A model generated the notes under the pieces. That model was given only the letters and a program-made list of their open reading frames with translations, did no database searches and was not told where the DNA came from. The position numbers and the translations under genes were made by a program. This document shows, one piece after another, positions 1 through 11,725 of a stretch of 64,000 bases of DNA. The stretch spans positions 248,001 to 312,000 of the forward strand of contig NZ_JANUGU010000001.1 of NCBI RefSeq assembly GCF_024753145.1, read 5' to 3'. This DNA is from Massilia terrae (GTDB lineage: Bacteria > Pseudomonadota > Gammaproteobacteria > Burkholderiales > Burkholderiaceae_D). The stretch's first letter is position 1. Every line of letters begins with the position of its first letter.

Positions 1-1
1 G

Positions 2-625
2 CTGCCGGCCCTGCGCAGCCCGCTGACGTCGTCGGAAAAGCTGATCATCATCGGCGCGTCCACCGGCGGCACCGAGGCGATCCGCGAATTCCTGATGCAG
101 ATGCCGTCCGACTGCCCCGGCATCCTGATCACCCAGCATATGCCGGAAGGCTTCACCACCTCCTTCGCCAGGCGCCTCGATTCACTGTGCAAGATCAGCG
201 TGACCGAGGCCGCCGGCAACGAGCGCGTGCTGCCCGGCCACGCCTACATCGCGCCCGGCCATTCGCACCTGATGCTGGTGCGCTCGGGCGCCAACTACAT
301 GACCCGCATCGAGCAGAGCGCGCCGGTGAACCGGCACCGTCCCTCGGTCGACGTGCTGTTCCGCTCGGCGGCGCAGGCAGCCGGCAAGAACGCGGTCGGC
401 GTCATCCTCACCGGCATGGGCCGCGACGGCGCCGCCGGCATGCTGGAAATGAAAGAGGCGGGCGCCTTCAACTTCGCCCAGGACGAGGCCTCGTGCGTGG
501 TGTTCGGCATGCCGCGCGAGGCGATCGCCGTCGGCGCCACCCACGAAATCGGGCCCTTGTCGGCGCTGCCGGGCATGGTGCTCGGCCACCTCGCCGCGCA
601 CGGCGGAAGGGCGTTGCGTGTTTGA
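2..625 (+). CDS. cheB: CheB protein-glutamate methylesterase, C-terminal part (5' end outside window)
   Basis: This is the methylesterase domain of the chemotaxis response regulator CheB, which removes methyl groups from glutamates of chemoreceptors and so resets adaptation. The window opens inside the gene; the reading frame enters at base 2 and the receiver domain is missing only because it lies upstream. The catalytic triad is visible: Ser in [10 protein letters not shown] just after the window edge, His in ITQHMPEGF, and Asp in [10 protein letters not shown]. The stop codon at 623-625 is followed by 127 nt and then cheY, so this is the end of a chemotaxis operon. Function is secure; only the N-terminus is unknown. 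Confidence 0.95.
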   Translation: MPALRSPLTSSEKLIIIGASTGGTEAIREFLMQMPSDCPGILITQHMPEGFTTSFARRLDSLCKISVTEAAGNERVLPGHAYIAPGHSHLMLVRSGANYMTRIEQSAPVNRHRPSVDVLFRSAAQAAGKNAVGVILTGMGRDGAAGMLEMKEAGAFNFAQDEASCVVFGMPREAIAVGATHEIGPLSALPGMVLGHLAAHGGRALRV

Positions 626-752
626 TCCGCGTGCTGTCGTTTCCATGCCCGTTTATGGCCTGTGGGCAACAAAAAATGCTATCCTGTAGCCTTGCCCGTC
701 GCACGGCCGAAGTCCCCACCCAACCCGAGTAAAAGAATCAACGGAGTAATAC

Positions 753-1148
753 ATGGCTGATCCCAAATTGCGTTTCCTGGTCGTTGACGATTTCTCGACG
801 ATGCGCCGCATCGTCAAGAATCTGCTCAAAGAACTGGGATATGCCAATGTCGACGAGGCCGAAGACGGCGTCCAGGCGCTGGCCAAGCTGCGCAGCGAGC
901 CGTTCGACTTTGTCGTATCGGACTGGAACATGCCGAACATGGACGGCCTGACCATGCTGCAAAACATCCGCGCCGATCCCGCGCTGGCCAAGCTGCCGGT
1001 GCTGATGGTGACCGCGGAAGCGAAGAAGGAAAACATCATCGCGGCCGCCCAGGCCGGCGCCAACGGCTATGTGGTCAAGCCGTTCACGGCGGCGACCCTG
1101 GACGAGAAGCTGAACAAGATTTTCGAGAAGCTCGAAAAGGCGGCGTAA
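753..1148 (+). CDS. cheY: Chemotaxis response regulator CheY
   Basis: A single-domain 131-residue receiver that, when phosphorylated by CheA, binds the flagellar switch and changes rotation. The acidic pocket is Asp12/Asp13, the phosphorylation site is Asp57 in VSDWNMP, Thr87 is the switch residue, and Lys109 lies in VVKPF. Length is typical of CheY and there is no output domain. A purine-rich ACGGAG stretch precedes the ATG. It abuts cheZ with no spacer (TAA then ATG), so the two are almost certainly co-translated. Confidence 0.96.
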   Translation: MADPKLRFLVVDDFSTMRRIVKNLLKELGYANVDEAEDGVQALAKLRSEPFDFVVSDWNMPNMDGLTMLQNIRADPALAKLPVLMVTAEAKKENIIAAAQAGANGYVVKPFTAATLDEKLNKIFEKLEKAA

Positions 1149-1778
1149 ATGAGCGAGCAGACTGGCGCCGCGGCCTCGCATGACGAGGTCCTGAGCCGCA
1201 TCGGGCACCTGACCCGCACGCTGCACGACAGCCTGCGCGCGCTCGGCCTGGACAAGCTGATCGAGCGCGCCGCCTGCGACATTCCGGACGCGCGCGACCG
1301 CCTCGACTACGTGGCGCGGCTGTCGGAACAGGCGGCGCAGAAAGTGCTGAACGCGACCGACGCCGCCAACCCGATGCAGGACGCGATCGACCAGCGCAGC
1401 GGCGACATCGCGGCGCGCTGGCAGGCGCTGCTCGACGGCGGCCAGGAAGGGGACTGGCGCGCGCTGGCCGCAGCCAGCATCGCGCAGCTGCAGGCCAACC
1501 AGCGCGACGCCGCCGCCACCCGGCAGCACCTGATGGACATCATGATGGCCCAGGACTTCCAGGACCTGACCGGGCAGGTGATCAGCCGGGTCACGGCGCT
1601 GGCCCAGAACCTGGAGACGCAGCTGGTCGAGCTGCTGGTCGATTTCGCGCCGGCCGAGGTCAAGCGCGAGTACGACAACGGGCTGATGAACGGCCCCCAG
1701 ATCAACCCGGAAGCCAATGCCGACGTGGTGGCCAACCAGGGCCAGGTCGACGACCTGCTGGAGAGCCTCGGCTTCTGA
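1149..1778 (+). CDS. cheZ: Protein phosphatase CheZ
   Basis: CheZ dephosphorylates CheY-P and ends the tumble signal. The 209-residue protein is largely alpha-helical, as expected for the long four-helix-bundle dimer. The catalytic stretch AQDFQDLTGQVI carries Asp139 and Gln143, which correspond to E. coli Asp143 and Gln147. The extreme C-terminus, VDDLLESLGF, is the conserved CheY-binding amphipathic helix. The start codon follows the cheY stop directly. Confidence 0.96.
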   Translation: MSEQTGAAASHDEVLSRIGHLTRTLHDSLRALGLDKLIERAACDIPDARDRLDYVARLSEQAAQKVLNATDAANPMQDAIDQRSGDIAARWQALLDGGQEGDWRALAAASIAQLQANQRDAAATRQHLMDIMMAQDFQDLTGQVISRVTALAQNLETQLVELLVDFAPAEVKREYDNGLMNGPQINPEANADVVANQGQVDDLLESLGF

Positions 1779-1808
1779 CACCGCCACCGGCGGCACCCGC
1801 GATTCACT

Positions 1809-3017
1809 ATGCACCAGACTAATTTCATCGTCCGCGAACCGCTGCTCGATCCGAAGCAGAAGGTGATCGGCTACGAGCTGTCGTGGCAGCGCTTCGGCCA
1901 GCGGGTCGAGGCTGCTCACCTCGAATCGCTGATCACTTTTGTCGCCGCACACATGGTCGACGAGGACGGCGACTGGCTCCTGCGCGACAAGCTCTTGTTC
2001 ATCGACGCCGTGGCCGAGATGCTGTCGACCGACGCGCTGCATGCCTTGCCGGCGGCGCGCACCGTGCTGACCATCCAGGGACGCGAACTGGGCGACCGCG
2101 ACACGCTGGCCGCGATGCAGGCGCTGCGCGCGGGCGGGGTCGGCATTTCGATCGGCGGCGCCGACGCCAACCTGCTGTCCAAGAACCTGTCGCGCGTGGC
2201 GTCCTACGCCGAAGTGCGCTTCACCGGCATCGACGTCGGCGCGCAGGCGCGCGCCTACGCGTCGGCCAAGGCCTCGGCGGTGCGGCTGGTGGGCCGTCCG
2301 GTCACCACCTGGCAGGACTTCGACGCCTGCGCCGCGCTGGGGCTGGACGCCTTCGTCGGCAAGCTGCATCTCACGCCGCGCCCGGGCGGCGACGTCAAGG
2401 GCATGAACCCGGCGCAGACCATCATCCTGCAGCTGATGAAGATGGTGCAGTCGAACGACGACATTCCCAAGCTGGAAGCGGTGCTCAAGCGCGATCCGGC
2501 GCTGATCTACAAGCTGCTTCGCTTCATCAACTCGGCCGGCTTCGGCGCGGGGCGCGAGGTGCAGTCGCTGCGCCAGGCCATCACGCTGATGGGCTATGCG
2601 CCGCTGTACCGCTGGCTGACGCTGCTGCTGGCGACGGCTAGCACCAGCGGCTATTCGCCGGTGCTGATGGAAACCGCGGTGGTGCGCGCGCGCCTGTGCG
2701 AACTGCTGGGCCAGAAGTTCCTGGCGCGCGGCGAGGGCGAGAACCTGTTCGTGGCGGGCATGTTCTCGCTGCTGGACCGGCTGCTCGGCCTGCCGATGAA
2801 GGAAGTGCTCGATACGGTCGGGCTGCCGGACGAGGTGGTGCGGGCGCTGCTGACGCGCGAAGGGATGTACGGGCCTTACCTGGCGCTGGCCGAGGCGTGC
2901 GAGCTCAATTCGAACCTGGTGGCGTCGCTGGCGCAATCGCTGGGGATCACGCCGGAGGATGTCAACAAGGCGCACTTGTCGGCGCTGGCGTGGGCGCAGA
3001 ACGTCACCACCGGTTGA
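1809..3017 (+). CDS. YuxH-type EAL/HDOD signalling protein
   Basis: A 402-residue protein with an N-terminal EAL-like domain (about residues 5-190) and a C-terminal HDOD domain (about 200-390). This is the architecture of the YuxH family, found next to motility genes in many betaproteobacteria. The EAL signature is degenerate: the opening motif is YELSWQRFG, and the metal-binding Glu/Asp set of active c-di-GMP phosphodiesterases is not evident. It is therefore probably a non-catalytic sensor or scaffold. It follows cheZ by 30 nt and may be in the same transcript. A second protein of this architecture is at 47973-49244. Confidence 0.8.
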   Translation: MHQTNFIVREPLLDPKQKVIGYELSWQRFGQRVEAAHLESLITFVAAHMVDEDGDWLLRDKLLFIDAVAEMLSTDALHALPAARTVLTIQGRELGDRDTLAAMQALRAGGVGISIGGADANLLSKNLSRVASYAEVRFTGIDVGAQARAYASAKASAVRLVGRPVTTWQDFDACAALGLDAFVGKLHLTPRPGGDVKGMNPAQTIILQLMKMVQSNDDIPKLEAVLKRDPALIYKLLRFINSAGFGAGREVQSLRQAITLMGYAPLYRWLTLLLATASTSGYSPVLMETAVVRARLCELLGQKFLARGEGENLFVAGMFSLLDRLLGLPMKEVLDTVGLPDEVVRALLTREGMYGPYLALAEACELNSNLVASLAQSLGITPEDVNKAHLSALAWAQNVTTG

Positions 3018-3040
3018 ACTTCACCCGATAACATCCGCAC

Positions 3041-3148
3041 GTCGTCCCGGCGCAGGCCGGGACCCATAGACCGCGTGCGCCGTCGAAGAGCGTCATGGGT
3101 CGCAGGCCCGTCCCACTCAGCACGGGTCCCGGCCTGCGCCGGGACGAC
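3041..3148. repeat. Bipartite intergenic inverted repeat, copy A
   Basis: Two perfectly complementary 25-nt arms (3041-3065 and 3124-3148) flank a 58-nt centre that starts with ATAGACCGCG and ends with CTCAGCAC. The element lies between the convergent genes for the EAL/HDOD protein and panC, where it could act as a bidirectional terminator. Other full copies are at 6681, 11177, 32829 and 61119. Confidence 0.9.
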
Positions 3149-3163
3149 GGTTTTGAGGGTAAC

Positions 3164-4914
<1,751 letters not shown>

Positions 4915-4927
4915 GCTCCCTCCGGAC

Positions 4928-5137
4928 TCAGACCTTGGTCTGGTAGGGGTAGGCTTGCTGGCGCAGGCGCGATTCGGCGATGCGGCGCTGCTCGTCCAGC
5001 GTGATCGGGGCCTTGTCCCACAGCAGGGCGCGGCCGGCTTGCTGGCGCTCGTCCATGCCAGGGGTCTTTTCCTTGAGCTCCTTGATGAACTTGGTGTGCT
5101 CGGATTCGTACATGCTGTGTTGGTTGAAGAGGCTCAT
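4928..5137 (-). CDS. DUF3460 family small protein
   Basis: A 69-residue soluble protein that matches the DUF3460 pattern as I remember it: an N-terminal YESEHTKFIKELKE stretch, a central LLWDK segment, and a basic QQAYPYQTKV end. The family is restricted to Burkholderiales-like bacteria and has no known function. It lies 13 nt upstream of scpA on the same strand, so co-expression with scpA and panC is likely. There is no signal peptide and no membrane segment. Confidence 0.8.
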   Translation of the reverse strand: MSLFNQHSMYESEHTKFIKELKEKTPGMDERQQAGRALLWDKAPITLDEQRRIAESRLRQQAYPYQTKV

Positions 5138-5165
5138 GGATCGTTAAAAAGCAAAGTCAAATGGG

Positions 5166-5185
5166 ATCCCCGCCTGCGCGGGGAT
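5166..5185. repeat. Short REP-like hairpin
   Basis: An 8-bp perfect stem (ATCCCCGC/GCGGGGAT) with a CTGC loop. It is related to one arm of the longer bipartite repeats. It lies between the start of the DUF3460 gene and the end of the upstream FabMG-like gene and could terminate that transcript. Confidence 0.6.
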
Positions 5186-5209
5186 GACGTTCATACTTCC
5201 GTACGAACG

Positions 5210-6526
5210 TTACTTGTGGAGTTCGTTGAGCTGGCGGGCGATGATGTCGTGGTTCAGCCAGAGCACCGGGGCGATCTTTTCGGAGGCGCCGTGGAACATC
5301 AGCGGGCCGGCGCTTTCCAGCACCAGGGCCGACAGGTGGTCGGTGATCAGCGCCTTCTTGTCGGTGTGCAGGGCGGTGACGGCTTCCGAGGTGCCGATCA
5401 TGACGTCGGCCAGTTCCGGCGTGTTATCCATCGGCCAGGCCGGGAAGTTGCGGAAGTGGCCGCTGGTCCCGGTCTGGTTGTACTGTTCGATGGTGTCGAG
5501 CACCGACTGCAGCGAGGTGCCTTCGCCCAGCAGGCTTTGGCAGATGTCCCACTGCTGCTGGGCCCAGGCGCCGCCGCCTTCCTTCTTTAGCGCGGCCAGC
5601 AGGGGGAACAGCGACAGCTCGACGCCGACAAAAATGTCGGACGAGTTGGTGCGGATCTCCGGGCAGTTGAACACGGTGGCGTTGACGCCCTGTGCCCACG
5701 CGGCCTGCGCGATCGACTCCAGGCGCATCTTGGCGTAGCCCTGGGTGTAGTTGGTATAGGTCTGCCAGGTGTACTGGCCGCCGATCAGGATCTCGGTGCC
5801 GTGGTAGCCGTAGGCGGTGTAGCGCACTTCGCCGCCGGCCGCTTTCACGCGCTCGCGGATCGGCGCCGAGGCGTCGATCAGGTGCTTGAGCGTGTTGGCG
5901 GTGACTTCGTCGAAGTTCATCAGGATCAGCTTGCCCAGGTCGCTGTCGAGCAGGGCGCGCGAGGACATGAAGCGCTCGCCGCGGCCCTTGTAGATGCGGT
6001 TGGCGATGGCGAGGAAGGCTTTGATCTTGGGGATGCCGCCGGCCATGGTGTGGGCGAAGAAGACGTTGGCGCCTTGCGGGATCAGCTTGTCGATCTCGGC
6101 CATCGCCTGCCTGGCGGACTCGGTGAAGCGGCGCACGCCGGCTTCGTGGCAGCGCTCGATGCGCGACCAGTCCAGCTTGTCTTCCTGCCAGGACTTCAGG
6201 GTAATCCCGGACAGCATTTCGGTCGGGTTCTGTTCACCCTCGGGGGCGTCCATGTCGAAGCCGGCCATGAGCGGGATGTTGATGATGCGGCCGCCGAGCT
6301 TGGCTTCGGCTTCGGCATGTTCCTCGGCGGTGAGCGCGCGCAGGGTGCCGTTCTCGTCGCGGCGGCCGACGGTGATGCCGATGATCGTCATGCCGGTCTT
6401 GCGCGCCTCGTCGATGAGGCCGTTCACATAGCCGCGGCCGAACAGTTCGCCGAACAGGACGAACACGTCGCCTTTGCGGAAAACGTTCGCGGTCGGGATG
6501 TGGCGCAGGGAGGTCAATTCGGTCAT
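5210..6526 (-). CDS. Conserved protein of the FabMG (putative enoyl-ACP reductase) type
   Basis: A soluble protein of about 438 residues with no signal peptide. It begins MTELTSLRHIPTANVFRKGD, followed by a VFVLFGELFGRGYVNG segment that looks like the first strand and loop of a nucleotide-binding fold. Later landmarks are IIGITVGRRDENG, HTMAGGIPKIKAF and YGYHGTEILIGG. I assign it from memory to the family named after metagenomic FabMG, a triclosan-tolerant enoyl-ACP reductase; the biochemical role in this organism is inferred. The ATG at 6526 is preferred over a TTG seven codons upstream. It is single-standing, between repeat copy B and a short hairpin, and is not near the fab cluster at 52-57 kb. 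Confidence 0.55.
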   Translation of the reverse strand: MTELTSLRHIPTANVFRKGDVFVLFGELFGRGYVNGLIDEARKTGMTIIGITVGRRDENGTLRALTAEEHAEAEAKLGGRIINIPLMAGFDMDAPEGEQNPTEMLSGITLKSWQEDKLDWSRIERCHEAGVRRFTESARQAMAEIDKLIPQGANVFFAHTMAGGIPKIKAFLAIANRIYKGRGERFMSSRALLDSDLGKLILMNFDEVTANTLKHLIDASAPIRERVKAAGGEVRYTAYGYHGTEILIGGQYTWQTYTNYTQGYAKMRLESIAQAAWAQGVNATVFNCPEIRTNSSDIFVGVELSLFPLLAALKKEGGGAWAQQQWDICQSLLGEGTSLQSVLDTIEQYNQTGTSGHFRNFPAWPMDNTPELADVMIGTSEAVTALHTDKKALITDHLSALVLESAGPLMFHGASEKIAPVLWLNHDIIARQLNELHK

Positions 6527-6680
6527 TTTTATTTTGCTACCAATCAAAAAGGTTGGAAGGCGCGCACGGGCGCGAGTTTCTTCATAAACATGCCATTATA
6601 GCGCCGCGCTTGCAAGCGGCGTTGATATGGCGGGGATGCCTGCAAGGCCAAAATGTGCTTTAGCAGCCAAGCTTGAAACC

Positions 6681-6784
6681 GTCGTCCCGGCGCAGGCCGC
6701 GACCCATAGAACGCATGCATGGCCGCGCGTTGACGCCGCAGGCCCCTCACACTCAGCATGGGTCCCGGCCTGCGCCGGGACGAC
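6681..6784. repeat. Bipartite intergenic inverted repeat, copy B
   Basis: The 25-nt arms at 6681-6705 and 6760-6784 are complementary with a single mismatch and enclose a 54-nt centre. The conserved CATAGA and CTCAGCATGGGT boxes border the centre. It lies between two minus-strand genes, downstream of metG and upstream of the FabMG-like gene. Confidence 0.9.
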
Positions 6785-6806
6785 GTGCCAGTTTTAGTGG
6801 TTGAGA

Positions 6807-8903
<2,097 letters not shown>

Positions 8904-9054
8904 GGTCGAGACGCTTCTTTGGTGGAGGGAAACGGACATTTTACCAGCGGATGGCCCTTTTCGCGCAGGGGGCATCGGCCGATTTTGCCATTCCGTCAAG
9001 GGCGGCGGCGCCGAATTGCGCTACACTTCGCGACAATATCACCCGGAGAATTTC

Positions 9055-10143
9055 ATGAGCATCACTGTTGAAGACGTCAAGGCTGCGCTGTCGTCGGTCG
9101 TCGACCCGAACACGGACAAGGATTTCGTGTCGTCCAAGGAAGTCAAGAACATCAAGATCGAGGGCGGCACGGTCTCGCTCGATATCGAGCTGGGCTATCC
9201 GGCCAAGAGCCAGCATCCGGCGATCCGCACCCTGGTCAGCGCCGCGCTCAGCAAGCTGCCGGGCGTGGCCGAGGTCAGCGTCAAGGTGTCGAGCAATATC
9301 CTGTCGCACACGGTGCAGCGCGGCCTGAAGGTGATGCCCAACGTGAAGAACATCATCGCCGTGGCCTCGGGCAAGGGTGGCGTGGGCAAGTCGACCACGG
9401 CCGTGAACCTGGCGCTGGCTTTGGCGAGCGAAGGCGCCAGCGTCGGCATCCTCGACGCGGATATTTACGGGCCCTCGCAGCCGATGATGCTGGGCATTAC
9501 CGGCCGTCCGGAGACCACCGACGGCAAGACCATGGAGCCGTTGGAGAACCACGGCATCCAGGCGACCTCGATCGGCTTCCTGATCGACCCGGACGAGCCG
9601 ATGGTGTGGCGCGGCCCGATGGTCACCCAGGCCCTGCAGCAGCTGCTGGACCAGACCAACTGGCGCAATCTCGACTACCTCGTGGTCGACATGCCGCCGG
9701 GGACGGGCGACATCCAGCTGACCCTGTCGCAGAAGGTGCCGGTGACCGGCGCGGTGATCGTCACCACCCCCCAGGACATCGCCCTGCTGGACGCGCGCAA
9801 GGGCCTGAAGATGTTCGAGAAGGTCGGCATCCCGATCCTCGGCGTGGTCGAGAACATGAGCACCCATATCTGCTCGAACTGCGGCCATACCGAAGCGATC
9901 TTCGGCGAAGGCGGCGGCGAGAAGATGTGCCACGACTTCGGCGTCGACTTCCTTGGCAAGCTGCCGCTGACCATGTCGATCCGCGAGCAGACCGATTCCG
10001 GCCGTCCGACCGTGGTGGCCGATCCGGATGGTCCGGTGGCTGCGGTCTACAAGCAGATCGCGCGCAAGGTGGCGATCAAGGTGGCCGAGAAGGCCAAGGA
10101 CATGAGCAGCAAGTTCCCCACCATCGTCGTCAAGAACGACTAG
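9055..10143 (+). CDS. apbC: Iron-sulfur cluster carrier protein ApbC (Mrp/NBP35 family)
   Basis: A P-loop ATPase of 362 residues that carries and delivers Fe-S clusters to apoproteins. A DUF59/MIP18-like N-terminal domain (about residues 1-90) precedes the deviant Walker A ASGKGGVGKSTT. The cluster-binding CSNCGH motif lies near residue 278. The start ATG at 9055 has a GGAGA ribosome-binding site six bases upstream; longer readings into the metG promoter region lack support. The next gene, an Fe-S radical-SAM enzyme, starts six bases after its stop, which makes a functional pairing plausible. Confidence 0.93.
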   Translation: MSITVEDVKAALSSVVDPNTDKDFVSSKEVKNIKIEGGTVSLDIELGYPAKSQHPAIRTLVSAALSKLPGVAEVSVKVSSNILSHTVQRGLKVMPNVKNIIAVASGKGGVGKSTTAVNLALALASEGASVGILDADIYGPSQPMMLGITGRPETTDGKTMEPLENHGIQATSIGFLIDPDEPMVWRGPMVTQALQQLLDQTNWRNLDYLVVDMPPGTGDIQLTLSQKVPVTGAVIVTTPQDIALLDARKGLKMFEKVGIPILGVVENMSTHICSNCGHTEAIFGEGGGEKMCHDFGVDFLGKLPLTMSIREQTDSGRPTVVADPDGPVAAVYKQIARKVAIKVAEKAKDMSSKFPTIVVKND

Positions 10144-10149
10144 GCAGCG

Positions 10150-11205
10150 GTGCAGATACAGGCGATACGCGAGCGCCTCCTGGGACTGGGGGCGCAGCCG
10201 GAACACGCCCAGCGCGTGCTGCGCGACTGGATCCAGTGCGCGCCACACGACCGCGGGCGGCGCCGGCCGGACGACTATCTTCCCAAGCCGGTCCGCGAGG
10301 CGCTGCCGGCGCTCGACCTTGAACTCGATGGCCTGGCGCGCGTGCTGTCCGAGCATCCCGGCGCGGATGGTTCGGCGCGGCTGCTGGTCGGGCTGGTCGA
10401 TGGCCAGACGGTGGAAAGCGTGCTGCTGCCGCGCGAAGGCGTGTGCGTATCGTCGCAGGTCGGCTGCGCGGTGGGCTGCCGCTTCTGTATGACGGGGCAG
10501 GGCGGCCTGCTGCGGCAGGTCACCAGCGGCGAGATCGTCGCGCAGGTGGTGCTGGCGCGGCGCCGTCGGCCCGTGAAGAAGGTCGTCTTCATGGGCATGG
10601 GCGAGCCGGCGCACAACCTCGACAACGTGATGGAAGCGATCGAGCTGCTCGGGGTCGAGGCGGGCATCTCGCACAAGAACCTGGTGTTCTCCACCGTGGG
10701 CGATGCGCGCGTGTTCGAGCGGCTGCCGGCGGGACGCGTGAAGCCGGCGCTGGCGTTGTCGCTGCATACCACGAAACCGGAGCTGCGCGCCGAGCTGCTG
10801 CCGCGCGCGCCGCGCATCGATCCGCGCGAGCTGGTGGAGGAGGGCGAGCGTTATGCGCGGCTGACCTGTTATCCGATCCAGTACCAGTGGACGCTGCTGG
10901 AGGGCGTCAACGACGGGGCGGACGAGATGGATGCGGTGGTCGAGCTCCTGCGCGGGAAGTACGCGGTGCTGAACATCATTCCTTACAACGCCAACGACGG
11001 GCTGCCGTTCACGCGGCCGTCGTGGGACAAGGCGCGCGCGCTGGCGGCGGATTTGCAGCGGCGCGGTGTGCTGACCAAGCTGCGCGATTCGGCGGGGCAG
11101 GATGTGGATGGTGGTTGCGGTCAGCTGCGGGCGCGGGCGCTGGATGGCGGGACGCGGCCGATCAATATTCGCAGCCGTCGTCCCCGCGAAGGCGGGGAGC
11201 CATAG
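10150..11205 (+). CDS. RlmN/Cfr-like radical-SAM RNA methyltransferase paralogue
   Basis: A 351-residue member of the RlmN/Cfr family, which methylates adenine in RNA through a methyl-cysteine intermediate. The 4Fe-4S ligands are Cys106, Cys110 and Cys113 (GCAVGCRFC). The two catalytic cysteines are Cys99 and Cys323 (DGGCGQL), matching E. coli Cys118 and Cys355. It is probably a paralogue of true RlmN rather than RlmN itself, because rlmN normally sits near ispG/hisS in betaproteobacteria; that is an inference. It starts with GTG six bases after apbC. The last nine codons and the stop are read from repeat copy C, so the natural C-terminus has been replaced or extended. Confidence 0.8.
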   Translation: MQIQAIRERLLGLGAQPEHAQRVLRDWIQCAPHDRGRRRPDDYLPKPVREALPALDLELDGLARVLSEHPGADGSARLLVGLVDGQTVESVLLPREGVCVSSQVGCAVGCRFCMTGQGGLLRQVTSGEIVAQVVLARRRRPVKKVVFMGMGEPAHNLDNVMEAIELLGVEAGISHKNLVFSTVGDARVFERLPAGRVKPALALSLHTTKPELRAELLPRAPRIDPRELVEEGERYARLTCYPIQYQWTLLEGVNDGADEMDAVVELLRGKYAVLNIIPYNANDGLPFTRPSWDKARALAADLQRRGVLTKLRDSAGQDVDGGCGQLRARALDGGTRPINIRSRRPREGGEP

Positions 11206-11279
11206 ACCGCGTCCGTGATCGAAACCGCAGGCCGAAGGCCTGCAAACTCAGCATGGATCTCCGCCTTCGCAGGGACGAC
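11177..11279. repeat. Bipartite intergenic inverted repeat, copy C
   Basis: The same architecture as copies A and B, but the arms have diverged (GTCGTCCCCGCGAAGGCGGG at the left end, and a right arm ending AGGGACGAC). The conserved CATAGACCGCG and CTCAGCATGG boxes are present. The left arm overlaps the end of the RlmN-like gene, and the TAG inside CATAGACC is that gene's stop codon. Confidence 0.85.
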
Positions 11280-11293
11280 GGTTCTTGTGGCGA

Positions 11294-11405
11294 CTAATCA
11301 AGGCTGATGCGCAACACCGTCCCACCCGATGCAAACGGCCCTGACCGCATCGGCTCCGGCACGATGCCGTTATTGGTCACATACGCCGCATTGTCATCCC
11401 CGATA
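11294..11405 (-). pseudogene. 3' remnant of a gene for an exported propeller-like protein
   Basis: Read on the minus strand, about 37 codons end in a TAG at 11294-11296. They encode a C-terminus containing AAYVTNNGIVPEP and GGTVLRISLD, resembling the last blade of ScyD/ScyE-type or other beta-propeller proteins. No start codon or upstream domain remains: the reading frame loses sense at about 11405, where a different gene remnant begins on the other strand. The family assignment is tentative. Confidence 0.5.
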
Positions 11406-11406
11406 A

Positions 11407-11673
11407 GCGGACCAAGCCCGCGTCGGCGACGATCTTGAGGCGGCGATCCGCAAGCTGAAGGCGGAGCATGAGGGCGAGATCGAAGTCGCCGGCCCGGAGC
11501 TGGCGCACAGCCTCACCCGGCTAGGCCTGATCGACGAGTACCGGATCTGCCTGCACCCGGTCGTGCTTGGCAGCGGCAAGCCCTGTTTCGCGGGGCCGTG
11601 TCCGCCGCTGCACCTGGTGGCGCATGACCGGATGGCCGGCGATGTGATCCGCCTGACCTACGTTCCAGCTTAG
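11407..11673 (+). pseudogene. 3' remnant of a RibD C-terminal/dihydrofolate reductase-like gene
   Basis: About 88 sense codons without a credible start run from a stop at 11404-11406 to the TAG at 11671-11673. The peptide contains EIEVAGPELAHSLTRLGLID, then HPVVLGSGKPCF, which is the C-terminal half of the DHFR-like RibD_C family. The N-terminal half, with the substrate-binding strand, is missing. Together with the minus-strand remnant at its left edge, this marks a deletion that removed the 5' halves of two divergent genes. Confidence 0.7.
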
Positions 11674-11690
11674 ACTCGCGCCACCGAAGC

Positions 11691-11710
11691 GGTAAAATAG
11701 GCGTTTTACC
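11691..11710. promoter_or_regulatory. Inverted repeat in the gltX leader/promoter
   Basis: A 7-bp perfect inverted repeat (GGTAAAA/TTTTACC, 6-nt spacer) 16 nt before the gltX start. It includes a possible -10 box (TAAAAT). It could be an operator or a leader hairpin; the role is not established. Confidence 0.35.
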
Positions 11711-11725
11711 AATTCGTCCCACGCC

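Noticed and set aside
738..2975. Long minus-strand open frame (745 codons) opposite cheY-cheZ-EAL/HDOD
   Set aside because: It is antisense to three well-supported genes; the His/Gln/Arg-rich translation is typical of the mirror frame of high-GC coding DNA.
3041..3148. Insertion sequence ends
   Set aside because: The long complementary arms enclose only 58 nt and no transposase frame; the size and multiple copies fit a non-coding intergenic repeat.
10150..11205. Naming the radical-SAM gene rlmN outright
   Set aside because: All catalytic cysteines are there, but the context (behind apbC, not near ispG/hisS) suggests a paralogue; without a genome-wide search the symbol is not safe.
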